From Thozetella sp. PMI_491 (Eukaryota > Ascomycota > Sordariomycetes > Chaetosphaeriales > Chaetosphaeriaceae): 64,000 nt of DNA. The position numbers and the translations under genes were made by a program. The stretch lies in NCBI GenBank assembly GCA_021432635.1, contig MU270137.1, positions 22,260 through 86,259 of the forward strand. Reading direction: 5' to 3'. Shown one piece after another: positions 42,662-54,315 of the stretch. The notes under the pieces are model-generated. The model was not told the DNA's origin and made no database searches. It saw only the letters and a program-made list of their open reading frames with translations. Position 1 is the stretch's first letter. Every line of letters begins with the position of its first letter.

Positions 42662-45600
42662 ATTTAATGCGCTTCTTTGGTAAGCTGCCGTCAAGCTATA
42701 CCCTACGATCGGGTTGGGTGTTTGCAGGCTGAGATGGGCTGCGTTTCAAGCGTTGGGCTTATTACCGAGCTACTAGTTTTACCACCTTGTCTATGCCGGA
42801 GATACCATAATAGTTCAACTATATCTTAATTATTTTATGATGACGATATGGAGGAGCTGGCCAAGATTTTGTCGGCTGTCCCGTGACGCTAGTCATAATC
42901 GTGCAGATCATGGTCGTGCTGGCCATAACTACTCACCCCCATGCTTGCCTTTCAGAGACACAGCTCGTTTCCCAGTCATATAAAACTCTCTTCCAACATA
43001 TTCCAAGTACAGTATATAGAGCCATCTTGTTTATCTATGGTTTGCTCTCCTTCTTTTCACCTCTCAACTAGATACGTCGGGGATCCGGCTCCGGTCAAGT
43101 CAACGTAGACATCGCCAAGTTGATCAGATAATTATGACGCACCACCCGCCAAACGACCACACCCAAAAATAGCGATACCAGTCCTCAGATAAATATAAGA
43201 CTTTCTTATGTCATACCGTAGGAGAGAATTGGGAGGGGGGTGACTGGCTCGAAGCGTTGGAGTCTCAAACTGTGTAACAATGCATCTCCTCTCTGGTGCA
43301 TGACCCTCGTGAGAATGCCAAGCTGACATTGGCATTTCTATGGGATTCTAGTCCGATATGGGTACAAGGATTCGAAGTGCTTGGGTCTTATCGCGGTCAA
43401 GCTTGAGATCACACTTTCCATGTCATCGGCGATGATACCTCGACGTCTAGGCAGGAGCATTTTTAGTCATCCTCTCTGACAATAGCAAGAGATTAATCAG
43501 AAGGCACTGGTGGGCCCTACTTTCTCTCCTTCTGCCTTTATGCGGCGTGTAACCTCCAAAGATCCGTAAAAGTTCGCCGACTAGTTTGGGTTACACCAGA
43601 CGAGTGAAAATGATACCGAGTTAGGCAACATCTTGTAAGGCAAGCCAACGTGGCCCGAATACAACCAAGTCTCCGCTGTGCCGGAGGCCTTGCAGTAATT
43701 AGCGCACTTTCGCTGTCAGCTTCCGTAGCCGCCGGGCACGAGCCGATCAGATCTCGAGATATGTCCGTATTAACTTGGTTCACCAGGGCCAACGCTCGAA
43801 AGTGCAGTGGCACGGCATGCTTGGTCTATTCCAGGCAGGATGCCAGTCTGGCCGCTAGACGAGACGGGCCGGAGGCGAAGCTGGAGGGAAGAGTCCTCCC
43901 CGGGCCGTGAACCTGTGCAGTCGACTCGGCGAGGCCCGAGTTGGCCGAGGTGCCGAGGAACGGCCCTGCGATCGGTCAGCACGAATACCCCCGATTGGCG
44001 AGGGCGGCCTCAGCCCACCCAACCGTCGGGATTATCCATCCATATCGATACGGCAAGATCCAACGAGGTGGGACCCCCATCTTCAGCCCTGTCACTCGAC
44101 AGCACCGCACACCTTCTGGACGCGTTCCCGCGTGGCTGGCTTCCCGATCGGCCCCTCTCCCAGGGCTTAGCTGCATGGCTCTAGCGACCCAACGCGGTGG
44201 TATGGGTATGAGCGAGACTGAACCAAGAACTCAACAGGGTGGGACCCGAGTGAGGCCTGGCTGCGGATACTCTGCCGTAGGAGCCGGACGCTTCCCTATC
44301 ATCGACAACGGTGCCTGGCCTAGGCCCACGGCTCTGGAGACCGGCTTGGGAGCCGGATTCCGGATGCCGGCCTCTAGTATCTTGCCCCTTTCCTAGATAC
44401 GCCATCAATAAGACATGCTAGGCCTTTAGGCTATTGCTCATAGCGGTGCCAAGCGAGTCCCACCACTCACAGCACAGCTGTCGCAGGCAAGCAGGCAGGT
44501 AGGCCCCGTCGCGAAACTGCCGAGGCGGCGACATGAGCATCTCGTGCAATTCGTATGTGCTGTCCTCTCGTGTTCCTAATGTCGAGGGCCATCCTTGACG
44601 AACAACGTGTTGGCGGCGCATTATCTCCCAGGCGCTTCATGCGCAGTGATGCAGTTGCTCCCCGCGTTCTCCCACCGAGGGCTTGAAACAGGCAGGCGCG
44701 CTGCAGGCTAGAGCCGCTCGATTCGCTGTCGTGAGTTGCGCGCGAAGAGATGCCCTAAATTGGCTCGTTCAGCATCGAGTGAGAAGCTGGCTGGCGGCGT
44801 GTTTCCGGAATTGCGTTTCACCAACAAGCAGGTGCACATGCAGGCGTATTCGCGCGAATAGGATCACGGCCTGGCGGCGGGACGTGATTGGTCGCCCAGC
44901 TGCGAGCCTCATCTAGCTTGTCTAGGCCCCGGTCCCAACAGGTCGGGTTTGCGCCCGGGCGACGGGAACGAGGCGATGGAAATGCACGTTCGGGAATGAA
45001 TGATGTCCAAGATCCCTGCTGGCTCTCCACGCCCATTTCCGGAGCCTTGTGGCATCGTTCGCGGCAGCATGAAGCGGTCACGATCCCCGAATGCGGGTAG
45101 CTCGGAAGGGACGATGCAGGCAGCTCTGGTAGGCAGAAGTAGCCAGGCAGGCTGCTGCGCTTGCATCTCCCCCGCGTCTCCAAAAAGACCATGACTCGCA
45201 CTGGCAGACGTGTCGTCCTGTCTCACCGCCTCTCCTTTCTCTCGCGGCCGAAGGCTGAGGGCGCAGTGGTGCCTGGATGATGGCGTCGCCAGCCCTACGC
45301 GCCGAGCCTCGGCATCTGGTCGTCAGGCCTCCTTTTGTATGTATGGGTTCGCTCTGGTTGGGAAAAAAAGGACGGAAAAGGGGGGTTGTAGAAGGCTTGG
45401 CTGCCAGCTTTTTGGCTCTGGGCTCGGGTAAGACGCACTGAGAGCCCGAAGCCCTGCGCTCGTGGGGGGGTGGAGGCAACCTGGCGCGGCCGGATTTGGA
45501 CCACTCCCGGCGCGCGATTACCCCCCAAAAAGAACCCCCCTCTCACTGCCGGCCGTTGAGCCTCAGAACCCACGGCTGTGCGTCACCGTCAGCGGCCCCC

Positions 45601-46073
45601 GATTGGGGGGCACACGACGGGCCTGGAAGCGACCAAGCAGCGGTGGCCTGGCAAGGCCGGGCAGTTAGATGAGTACGAAGACGCGGCCCACCGGCCTCGC
45701 CGCCCTATGCACACCCCTAAAGATTCCCATTGGTGGTGGGATCGATCTCGACAAAATGCAGGTCGCGGTGCAGCGGCGGGAAGCAAGACCGGGGGCATCC
45801 CCATAAAGGTGCCTTCCGGGGATCTCGATGGCCAGGGGAGAGGTCAAGCTGACAGTAATATACCGTGTGCCTGGGCCCGATCGTCAACAACCAACGCAGC
45901 TGGACAACCTTGAGAAGCTGGACGAACCTGGGCGAACCTGGACGAGCTGGACGAGCTGGACAACCCGGGGAGCTTAGGCGCAGAAACTTCGGCCCCCCCG
46001 CCGACGGCCTGCAGGGCAGAATCTCTCACCGTGGCCCTATTTTTCTGCCCTTCCAACACCATATCACTGCCGG
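42662..46073. other. Long gene-poor spacer
   Basis: About 3.4 kb. Several open frames on both strands are Arg/Pro/Gly-rich without family resemblance, and I call none. It holds a short degenerate tandem repeat near 45902-45962. Confidence 0.5.
45902..45962 (+). repeat. Degenerate 9-bp tandem repeat
   Basis: About six variants of GCTGGACGA / CCTGGACGA lie in a row just upstream of the regulator gene at 46074. Adjacent units 45939-45956 are almost identical. Confidence 0.65.
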
Positions 46074-48236
46074 ATGTACGCCAGGATGCAGCCAACGCGA
46101 AGAAGGCGGCCGGCCGCAGGGGGGAAGAGCAGCACCAGGACGTCGTGCACTGAGTGCCGCAGGAGAAGACAGAGGGTTGGGTCCCCCATTTCGCTCTGCA
46201 TCATCTTGTCCCTTTTATATACTCCCTTTCTCGCCCCGCTCCGCCGCCCCGAGATTCTTTTGGGCTATTTTGCCACTGACACGGGGCTCGTCTAGTGCGA
46301 CCAGAAACAACCATGCGGCCGATGCGCTCGGCGATACCCCCCGCCAATTTGCCACTACGGCGACGACGATGAGTTAAACGAGTGAGCTTCTGGCCTCCCC
46401 AAGCCTGTCCCCCCCCCTCGCCTCGCTGGCGACTGACTGACGATGCCCCCCCGTCCAGCCGTGGGATACCCGCGCCGTCCACTATCATCCGACACGAGAC
46501 GGGTAAGCTGCCCACTCGTCCACCCCCCCCTGTCTCATTGCTCGGACCCGTAGCTGACCCTTCTCTTCTCTACGGGCGGTCGTGCTGACCCTACCGCCTC
46601 CTCCTCAGATGCCCTGGCCGCTGCCCATGGCCAGCCCCCGACCTTCCGATACGAGCAGACGAGGGCCTTCACCAGGCTGATGGAATTAGCCCGTCGCCTG
46701 CCGGAGGCCCTCGATGACCATGAGAATGAGGTTCTTCACGTGTGTATGTCGTCGCCGCCTGTGGTCCAGCGCTGCAGAGCCGCTGTCTAACCCATCCGCT
46801 AGATGTCCAACTGCATGAGCAACACACGTCGTCCCTACGCACTGTCTCAGACAAACCCGATCCCTACCAGAGGCTCATCCTGCCCCTCTGTGCCGAGAGT
46901 CCGTTGCTCTCCCAGATCTTCTTGTATCTAGGCGCCTGCTTCCTCGCCGAGACGGGGCGTCTGAGTCCGACCAAGGTCATGGATGCGAAAGGCAGGGCCA
47001 TCCATCACTTGAATGTCGCCCTGCGAGACACGGCGCCGACCGCTGGAGACGAGGTCATTGTCGCGATAATCCTCATCATTAACAACGTGAGCCCTCTAGA
47101 GAACTTCAGTCGTCCTCGCTGCCTTCCCTGTCGTCGACGATTGTCGTCTATGCCGGAGGCGGTCCATCTCACTCCGTGGCCCGCCGTCTGCTAGCTGTTA
47201 CTGACATGGTTTGCCACTAGGAATTGTGCCATGGAACCACTCAGTACTTGATGGTGCACCTTCGCGGCCTTCGCGATACCATACAGCAATACGGCGGCTT
47301 GGATGCCTTAGGGATGCGAGGAGTGCTGGCGAAGATGGCTATCACGTAGGTCGAATTTACTTCCATCTCTGTCCTGATTCCCTGCTTGCTAACCGTTTGA
47401 AAAATGGCTACAGTTCAGACCTTGCTGCAGCACTGGCCCTCGAGACAGCACCGCTACTAAAAGACTGGCAGGAACTAGGGACACTAGATTCTCCACGGCG
47501 TTCGTTTCGGTGGTCCCACAACACCCCGCTGTGCACAACACTCCCCGACTTCTCCGTCTGCGCGGACATGATGCGAATCCATCCGACGACAGCCTCCATC
47601 CTCGATGACATGCGGGTTCTCACCAGGCTGGTCTTGGACCATTCGAGAGACCCCACGCCCCTCAAGGCCCAGAAGCTCAAGTCGACCACGATCTGGCTGC
47701 AGAACCGAATCGCAGAGCTCCCGCTCTATGCCCCGAGCACTAGCCCCGAGACCACCCCATCCAATATCATCTCGCAGGCGACTCCGCAGCCGAGACAAGG
47801 GATCTCGCCCCCCGTCATACCGGTTCTCACCCCCGACCCGCCCGGGGGGGCCGCTTCCGACTGCATCTACCAGTGTGTCCGACAGACAGCTCTCCTGTTC
47901 TGCCGGACGGTTTTGGAAAGAAAACACGTTCGATCCGTCATACTCCCTGCTGATCTCATCGCGCTCTGGAGCGTCATGTGGCGCGTAGAGCTGGAGCAGT
48001 GGGGCTCCATACTGGGAGTGTTTGTTTGGATCCAAACCATCATCGCGCCCGCGGCGCAGATCATGCCACCGTGTGCGGCAGTCAAAAGCATGTTCCCCTT
48101 GTCCATGGGCCAGCTCGGCACCGAGAACTGGGGTGTTGCCAAAGAAGTGTTTGGGAACAGCCTTCGGATCCAGGAATGGCTCCGCACGGGAGAGGACGAA
48201 TCGCCCAGGGACGAATCGGCCAGTGAGGGAGGGTAG
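46074..48236 (+). CDS. Zn2Cys6 transcription factor, Fungal_trans_2 type, seven exons
   Basis: A 532-residue regulator. Exons are 46074-46175, 46296-46381, 46459-46502, 46609-46743, 46803-47086, 47221-47345 and 47414-48236. The zinc cluster is split by the first intron: SCTECRRRRQR in exon 1 joins CDQKQPCGRCARRYPPPIC in exon 2, giving the exact C-x2-C-x6-C-x5-C-x2-C-x8-C spacing. All junctions keep frame, and most introns have a CTNAC branch site. The first donor (GTTGGG) is weak. Downstream, SPLLSQIFLYLGACFLAETG, IILIINNELCHGTTQYLMVHLRGLRDTI and the tail GNSLRIQEWLRTG fit the Fungal_trans_2 domain. It is a neighbour of two FAD monooxygenase loci and might control them; that is inference. Confidence 0.82.
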
Positions 48237-48454
48237 AGACTGGCGCTCTACTGTATTCAAAGTGTATTTCTAGTTGTACTGTAATAGGCACCAGCTGCTG
48301 CCGGCCTGTAGATTTACGACGTAATTGAGTGACGAGTTTCTGTCCATCGGCACGAGTTGCCGCGCTTGCCCTACATTTCAAACTTGTCATGGGTCGTACT
48401 CGAAGCGATCCTAGCCTAACAGACTGCGCTGACTGCTGCCGCTCTCTGGAACGC

Positions 48455-49440
48455 TCAATACACACAGGTCAGGAGCCACTGAGCCCACAGGCCCCGCTCG
48501 CGCTCGCGCTGCTCACCCTGGATCGACGCCCGAAGTTTGCCGATGCGCGGCTTACGCAGCTCCTCATAATCTGCAAACCCCTTCCCGCTAGACAGCGCAC
48601 GCGCAAGCATGAAAACATCCTTGATCGCCTGCCTGACGCCTTGGCCCCCATTTGGAGGTAGGGCATGGACAGCATCTCCGACCAGCACGACGCGTTCTTT
48701 GTGCTAGCTCGGGGAGCTCGTACACGGGCCACGAAATGAAATCCTTACTCCAGGCGATTTTGCGCGGTAACAGATCGTACAGATCGCCGAAGCGCCCGTG
48801 CTCCTTTCTAATCTCGTCGTTCTTTGCGGCTACCTCCCTCTGCCTCCCGACTCTGGTCGGTAAAGGCTATGGCAAAGAACCAGGCGTGCGCGAAGACACC
48901 ACACGTCGGCGGCATTGCTGCAAAGTCCACATCGGCGAGGACCTTGGGTGGAAGAATACCGTAGAGGGCCATGTCTGTGTAGTATAGCTTCATCCTGGTG
49001 GAAACAAAGTCGCGAACCCCATAGTGAATGCCGTCGGCTCCCGATTAAGAAGGCTCCACGGGCGACTTCTCTATCCGCAAATTGCGCCCGCTTCGCCATC
49101 CTCTCTCTCTTCCACCTGTAAAAAATCCCCGTTACGTACTGCTTTCGGTGGTCCCTGCCGTCTGCCCGCCGCAAGCAGGATATCCTGGAGGGCGGAGCGC
49201 ATGATCCGGATGTCTTGGCTGCCGTCGCGGCTTTCGTTCTTGACCGAGACGTGAGGGACCAGCGTGCACATCGTCGCCGATGCCAAGCCGACGAAGGAGC
49301 CGCATATCGATAAGTGCGATGTTAATGGAGCCGATCGTCGCCGGCTTCGCAGCTCTCGCAGATGGTGGATTTGTGACCATCTTGTTCCAGACATACGGCC
49401 GCTACGGGCCCGGCTATGCCGCCACCGATTACGACGAAGG
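48455..49440 (-). pseudogene. FAD-dependent monooxygenase pseudogene
   Basis: Pieces of a class A flavin monooxygenase appear in order in different minus-strand frames. The Rossmann start VVIGGGIAGPVAAVCLEQ is near 49435. RLLRRLGIGDDVHA and then DIRIMRSALQDILLAAG follow, each after a frame change. LYYTDMALYGILPPKVLADV is near 48960 and GDLYDLLPRKIAWSKDF near 48780. The C-terminal FAD motif VLVGDAVHALPPNGGQG is near 48690. At least four frame changes and an in-frame stop after the first block rule out a working product unless many are sequencing errors. The relic faces away from the monooxygenase gene at 50278 and converges on the regulator gene. The two monooxygenases are not close copies: their FAD motifs differ. 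Confidence 0.8.
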
Positions 49441-50277
49441 TATTTCGCGTCTCAGTCATTCTAGATGGCAAACCACGTACCTTGTTCTAGCAACCTCTTT
49501 GTTCGCGTTCTTTGGGAGTACTAAGGCCACGTGTAAGGGCGGTATTCTCGTCCTGGGACGTTGCTCTGGCCTGCTATCGAACGTGCGCCTTTGTCCGAGA
49601 TTCGATTGACTCTTTTATGCTCGTTCAAAGGTCTAACTGTTTCTTTGCCCCTTGTTCTCCCACATGGCATCGGCTGAGCCGACCTATAGTGCTACGACCG
49701 TTCTGCGACGGAATTACGTGTGCCTCCAGATCAAAGACGCTCGGGTAACACAGCGCAAGCTGTCATTGGTCTGCGGGCAGCCGCCGACGTGTATTTTGAC
49801 GAGCTGAAGACCAAGGAATCATGCGGCTAGTCAAGAAGGAGCTTCATGAATATGCATTATCCTTTATCAAGTCGTTCAGCCTTGGGGGACTTCATCATGG
49901 AACGACGCATCATTGTTCGTATCTTCGCCCCACCTCGATTTCGTCCACCGGCATTCGGGATAAGTCCCCACTCTCAGCCGTCCGGAGGCCGAGACATGGC
50001 CCGGAATGGGCTTTAGAGCCCATGGTGTCAGTTTCGTGCCGAAGGTGACTTGCGTAGGCTCGGGATTGATTAGGAAGCTGGGGACTATTACTTATCAGCA
50101 CTGATCATGCCATGTGTGGGGGTCTAGGCCAATATCCTGCAGCTCGACGGCGATGAGCAATTCCCTAAATCGATGGCGCAATGCCGCTCTCGAACACCAT
50201 ATACATTGCTAGAGCGCCCCGGAATAACCGCGCTGGCGGGAAATCGACACATTTGCAGACCGGCTGACTCTTTTACA
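49441..50277. other. Divergent spacer between two monooxygenase loci
   Basis: About 840 bases that would have been the shared promoter region of the divergent pair. Nothing else is seen. Confidence 0.5.
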
Positions 50278-51908
50278 ATGACGAATGACATTCAACCAAG
50301 ACTAAAGGTCGCCATTATTGGCGGCGGGCCAGGCGGCCTCGGCGCTGCAATTGAGCTGGGAAAGTTGCCATTCGTGGACTGGGACCTGTACGAGAAGAAA
50401 CCGCAGATCAGCGAGACCGGTGGCGGAATCTCTCTGCAGCAGCATACGTGGAGGATGCTCGAGCTCAACGGAGCGGCTGAGAACATCAACGCCAAGGACT
50501 TCTATAGGCCTGCAGATGGACAAAGCGGACAGACAAGGTGAGTCTGCTTCAGCTGACCCGGCCCAACAGCAACTTTTTGGCTTACCGCAGTGGATAGGAA
50601 TGGGAGAAGCGGAAAGCTTCTTGCGAAAAGATACCATCCTGATGATGCTCTTCCTCATCGCCTCAGCTGCCGAATGGTGAGGGCTAAGCTCCAAGCCGCG
50701 CTGCTGAAAAATGTCGACCAGTCGCGGGTCCATGTGGCTAAGAAGCTAGTCGGGGTAGAGCAACTGCCAGATCAGAGGATCCGAATTTCTTTCGAGGATG
50801 GCTTTGTTGACGAAGTCGATCTGCTTGTAGGTGCGGACGGCATACGATCTGTAAGTCCCCGCTGACCTTTGTTCCAATCACTTTCTTTGCTAATGAGACC
50901 TAGTTTATCCGCAAGTTTAGCTTTCCGGAGCATGCCATTCGCTACAACGGACAGTCTGCCTATCGCACCATTATTAGCAAGGCCAAGGTGGAGGAAATCA
51001 ATGGCATTCCATGGGTTCCTATCTTCTGGAACCATGTTGGGGGCCTCTACGTGTTCACCTGCCCCTTGGGCGGCGATGACTTCGAGGTCACGGCTCGGAT
51101 TCGCCGGCCCGGTGAAGGTCAGGATCAAGTCAGCTGGGGCCAGCCGTTCGATTTCCGCAGGCTCTTGCACGAGTATGACGGCTTCTGTCTCCCAATCCGC
51201 CAGATCCTACGCCTCGCCGCCGAGGGAGACACGCAAGAGTTTGCGCTCTTCTCGGGTCCTCGATTGGAGCACGTCGTATCTCACGGCAACATTGCTCTCA
51301 TCGGCGATGCCTCGCACCCTCTTTCCGGTGCCTTCGGGGCCGGGGCCGGGTTTGCGCTTGAGGATGTATACGCACTCACCAAGAGCCTGGATTGGGCTTG
51401 GTCTAGAGGCAAGGGGTTACCTGATGCGATCAGTCTATTCGACTCGATCCGGTCGCCTCACTACAAAGGCCTGTATGAGGTTCTTGACAAATTCGCCTCC
51501 GCCAACGCCAAACTCGTGGCAGAAGGCCTCTCTATCGACCAGGAGATCGAGGAGAGGGTGAAGAGAATGTCCGAGGCATCGGAGTTTTGGATGTACAACT
51601 ATGAAGTCGACAAAGTCGTGGAAGAAGCAATCGTGGAGGCCGATAAACTAGAGAGTGAGAGGCGGGCTGATGAGGCGGCGAAGACGACCGATAGTTCTGC
51701 CGGTGGAGAGACGATAGCTTCCCAGGAAGAGCCTGCAAAGGAGAGCGGTAGAATTGCTGAGGTTGATGAGAAAACCCAGCCTGTGAGGCCTGGAAATGAA
51801 GATTTGGGCCTACCACCAGCTAATGAGGTTGGTGCTGTCTCAGTCGAGTTCGAGAAAATAGACATTAGACCGAACCGTCAGGTGGAGGTGTTGGCAAGCG
51901 GGGCGTGA
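50278..51908 (+). CDS. FAD-dependent monooxygenase, salicylate-hydroxylase-like, frame broken at first junction
   Basis: A class A flavoprotein hydroxylase that would use NAD(P)H and oxygen on an aromatic substrate. Exon 1 (50278-50537) has the Rossmann motif VAIIGGGPGGLGAAIEL and the start MTNDIQPRL. Exon 2 (about 50591-50850) has RAKLQAALL and the DG motif VGADGIRS. Exon 3 (50904-51908) has IALIGDASHPLSGAFGAGAGFALED. The second intron (53 bp) is regular. At the first junction the GTGAGT donor leaves phase 2, whereas both usable acceptors (before 50570 and 50591) need phase 1. The reading frame is therefore off by one base. A single-base indel, a read error or an unusual splice are the options. 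A C-terminal tail of about 100 residues rich in Glu, Ala and Lys is not typical for the family. Confidence 0.75.
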
Positions 51909-52336
51909 CCCTGGGCAAGTCTAGCGGTACCGAAGAGCAAGCTACAGCGACTAGAGTATTGCTTCTACGCATGGGTCTTACCGAGATACAGAGCAGTGAT
52001 TTGGGTAAATGGTGGGCAATGAAGTTATGCGCAGAATAGGTACTCTTTGCAAGTGAATACATTAAGATTGGAATGTCAAATAAATCGAAGCTCCTAGAAG
52101 AAGGCATCCGGTGATAGGATTTGAACATTAAAGGAGTGGGAGAACGTCGGAAAGCAATAATACATGATTAAAAATTAGGAACAAGAAACGTGGCAATCCT
52201 GTAGCTGTGGGAATTCGATCCAGCTAGCACCAATCCAGCGACACCTTCGTGACCCATCCTATGACCAAGAGTCCGCTCCGAAGGCAGCGTATTTCCTCCA
52301 TTTCCTTGCTTCTTTGCTCCAAGGTATTAATTATGG
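51909..52336. other. Convergent spacer
   Basis: Tail-to-tail spacer. Weak tRNA-arm-like sequences near 52105 and 52210 do not fold into a tRNA. Confidence 0.5.
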
Positions 52337-54202
52337 TTAGAGGAAGCCAACCATGGCACCCCCAGCGAGCGCGAGCGCCAGGTAACCATGCTCAACTCGT
52401 CCGGCGCCAGCCGTCGCCACAGATGGCCTTGCACTATTCGTGCCACTTGCCGACGGATGGCTCCCCGTAGAGGATCTGACAAGAGTAGTCGAGGCTGGAG
52501 AGTAGACAGGGGAGACTGCAAAACTCGGCGATGCAGGAACAACCGTCGTGCCGACAGGGATCACCTGGATTGATGTCTGACCAACAGTGCAGCCGGGCGC
52601 GTTGGCAGCACACCACGTCACGGTGTATGTCGAGGAGCTATGCAAGGTGACGGTCGTGACTGGGACCACTTGAAGAGACGAAGAAACGTAGGTCGGTGAC
52701 TCGACCGGGCACACAGTCGTCGAGATGGCGATAGTCTTAGTCGTAGTAAAGGGGAGCGGGCCAGCAGGGCAGTTTGTGATTGCAGGGGAGCAGGAAGTGA
52801 TTGTCTCCACCGTTGTGCTGTATATTGTTGAGGTTGTGTACTGGATGGTGGTGGGGATCACCTCTGTGATGGGGCAGACGGTGGTACCAATCGTGATTGT
52901 TTTGGTGGTGAGGCGCGGCCCGGGGGTACAGTTTGTGACCTCGGGAGCGCAGGATGTTACGGTCTCTACCGTGGTTGTGCAAATGGTTGAGGTGGAATAC
53001 CTCGTGGTCGTTATCGTTGTTGTCGATACAGTCTCGGGATGCGATGTCAGAGGCTTGGCGGTAGTGGAGACTGTCTGAGTGACAGTGGTGGACCCTTGAT
53101 GCGTCTGAGAATTTTCGGAAGAGCTAGGGAAGCTATAGGAACTGTGGGTGAGAGAGTGACTGGAGCTTCGGGTCGAGGAGTGCGTCTCAGTGGTAGTATG
53201 GGATGATGGGGCGCTGCTCTCCGATGTGGAGCTCCAGTGCGATGTCGCGCTGCTATGTGAAGAGCTAGAGCTGCTCTGAAAGGCCGTGGTAGCTGAGGTT
53301 GAAGCTGTCTTCTCAGTTGACGTTGACGATAGTTCGCTTGTAGTCGTCGTGCTGCTGGGACTGGTCACCGTGTGGCTGGATGTGGTCGTAGCTGGAGTGG
53401 TTGTGGAAGTTGAGCTTGGGGAAGTCTCCGGCCGTGAAGAAGAAACCGTGGGCGAGGTAGATGGTGTCTGGGTTGGTTGGATGTCTGTGCTGCAACTCGT
53501 GGACGACTCTTGCGGGTGGCTAGTCGTGGGTGTGGATGAGGACTCATGAGTCGTGGTAGACGGAATGCTAATTGTTGTCTCCGTAGGGTGAGTGGTAGTT
53601 GACTCGGGGACATGGCTAGTGACTGTTGTATCTGTTGAGCATGATGTGGAAGACTCTTGTGGGAGCGAACTGGTAGACGCTGTGGACCACTTGGAGGTGG
53701 TGGTAGACGAGGTGGTGGTAGACGAGGCGGTGGTAGACGAGGTGGTGGTAGGCATCTCTGTGGAAGAGTCACAGCTTGTCGAAGCCGGCGGCCAGTTCCA
53801 GGATGAAGTATCCCAGCCGTGATCGGAAGACTGCGTTGTCTCTGTACTAGTGGCTGGCGCCGTCGAGGTTGCAGTGAGAGCATACGTGATGCATGAGCAG
53901 GCCGAGCTCACGTCTGCCACGTTCTGGGCGCAGTTCTCAAAGACAGAAGGAATAGCCTGCGGGGCCGTGGTAGTTCCTTGGAGGAATTCCGGGCAAAAGG
54001 TATTGGCCACCGCGGTGAAGCGGGCATCGATCATTTCATTGTAGCAGTTGTCATTTTCCTATAGCCGTGGTGTAAGCTACAAGCCCAGACTCTGGTTCAT
54101 GTCAGGGTAGATGGCAAGGCTACTTACGCAGAAGGGGTACTTGTTGCCTGATACGTAGGACACGAGGCAAAGAGCCAGGATGTTCAGTGAGTGCTTGTAC
54201 AT
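52337..54202 (-). CDS. Large Ser/Thr-rich GPI-anchored surface protein
   Basis: A 598-residue predicted cell-wall protein. Exons are 54202-54128 and 54058-52337, with a 69-bp intron after KYPFC. Signal peptide residues are about 1-19 (MYKHSLNILALCLVSYVSG). The mature N-terminus is a cysteine domain joined across the splice (PFCENDNCYNEMIDARF...FC...FENCAQNVADVSSACSC). About 260 residues of almost pure Ser/Thr with short His/Pro motifs follow. Two copies of a Cys-Thr module come next (YSTSTICTTTVETVTSCAPEVTNC and YTTSTIYSTTVETITSCSPAITNC, each ending in TTVCP), and then a third shorter one. The C-terminus (HGYLALALAGGAMVGFL) is a GPI-type tail. It should be a rod-like mannoprotein. The minus strand carries the gene, and apparent frames on the plus strand are its shadow. 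Confidence 0.9.
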
Positions 54203-54309
54203 GTTGACGTGTTTAATGCGCTGGGAGTGTAACAAATCTCTGGCAGATACTAATGCGTCCCTTGATAGAGCTAGAGACAGAGCATCCTGAAGGATCCCGG
54301 CGCGTTCCA

Positions 54310-54315
54310 CTTATA
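54310..54315 (-). promoter_or_regulatory. TATA-like box of the GPI protein gene
   Basis: TATAAG on the minus strand about 110 bases upstream of the start at 54202. Confidence 0.4.

Noticed and set aside
42883-43071. Small secreted-like peptide (hydrophobic start)
   Set aside because: The frame has no ATG at the hydrophobic segment, only a GTG, and no further support.
52095-52225. Possible tRNA on either strand near the convergent spacer
   Set aside because: T-loop-like sequences occur, but stems do not pair and no A-box is at the right distance.
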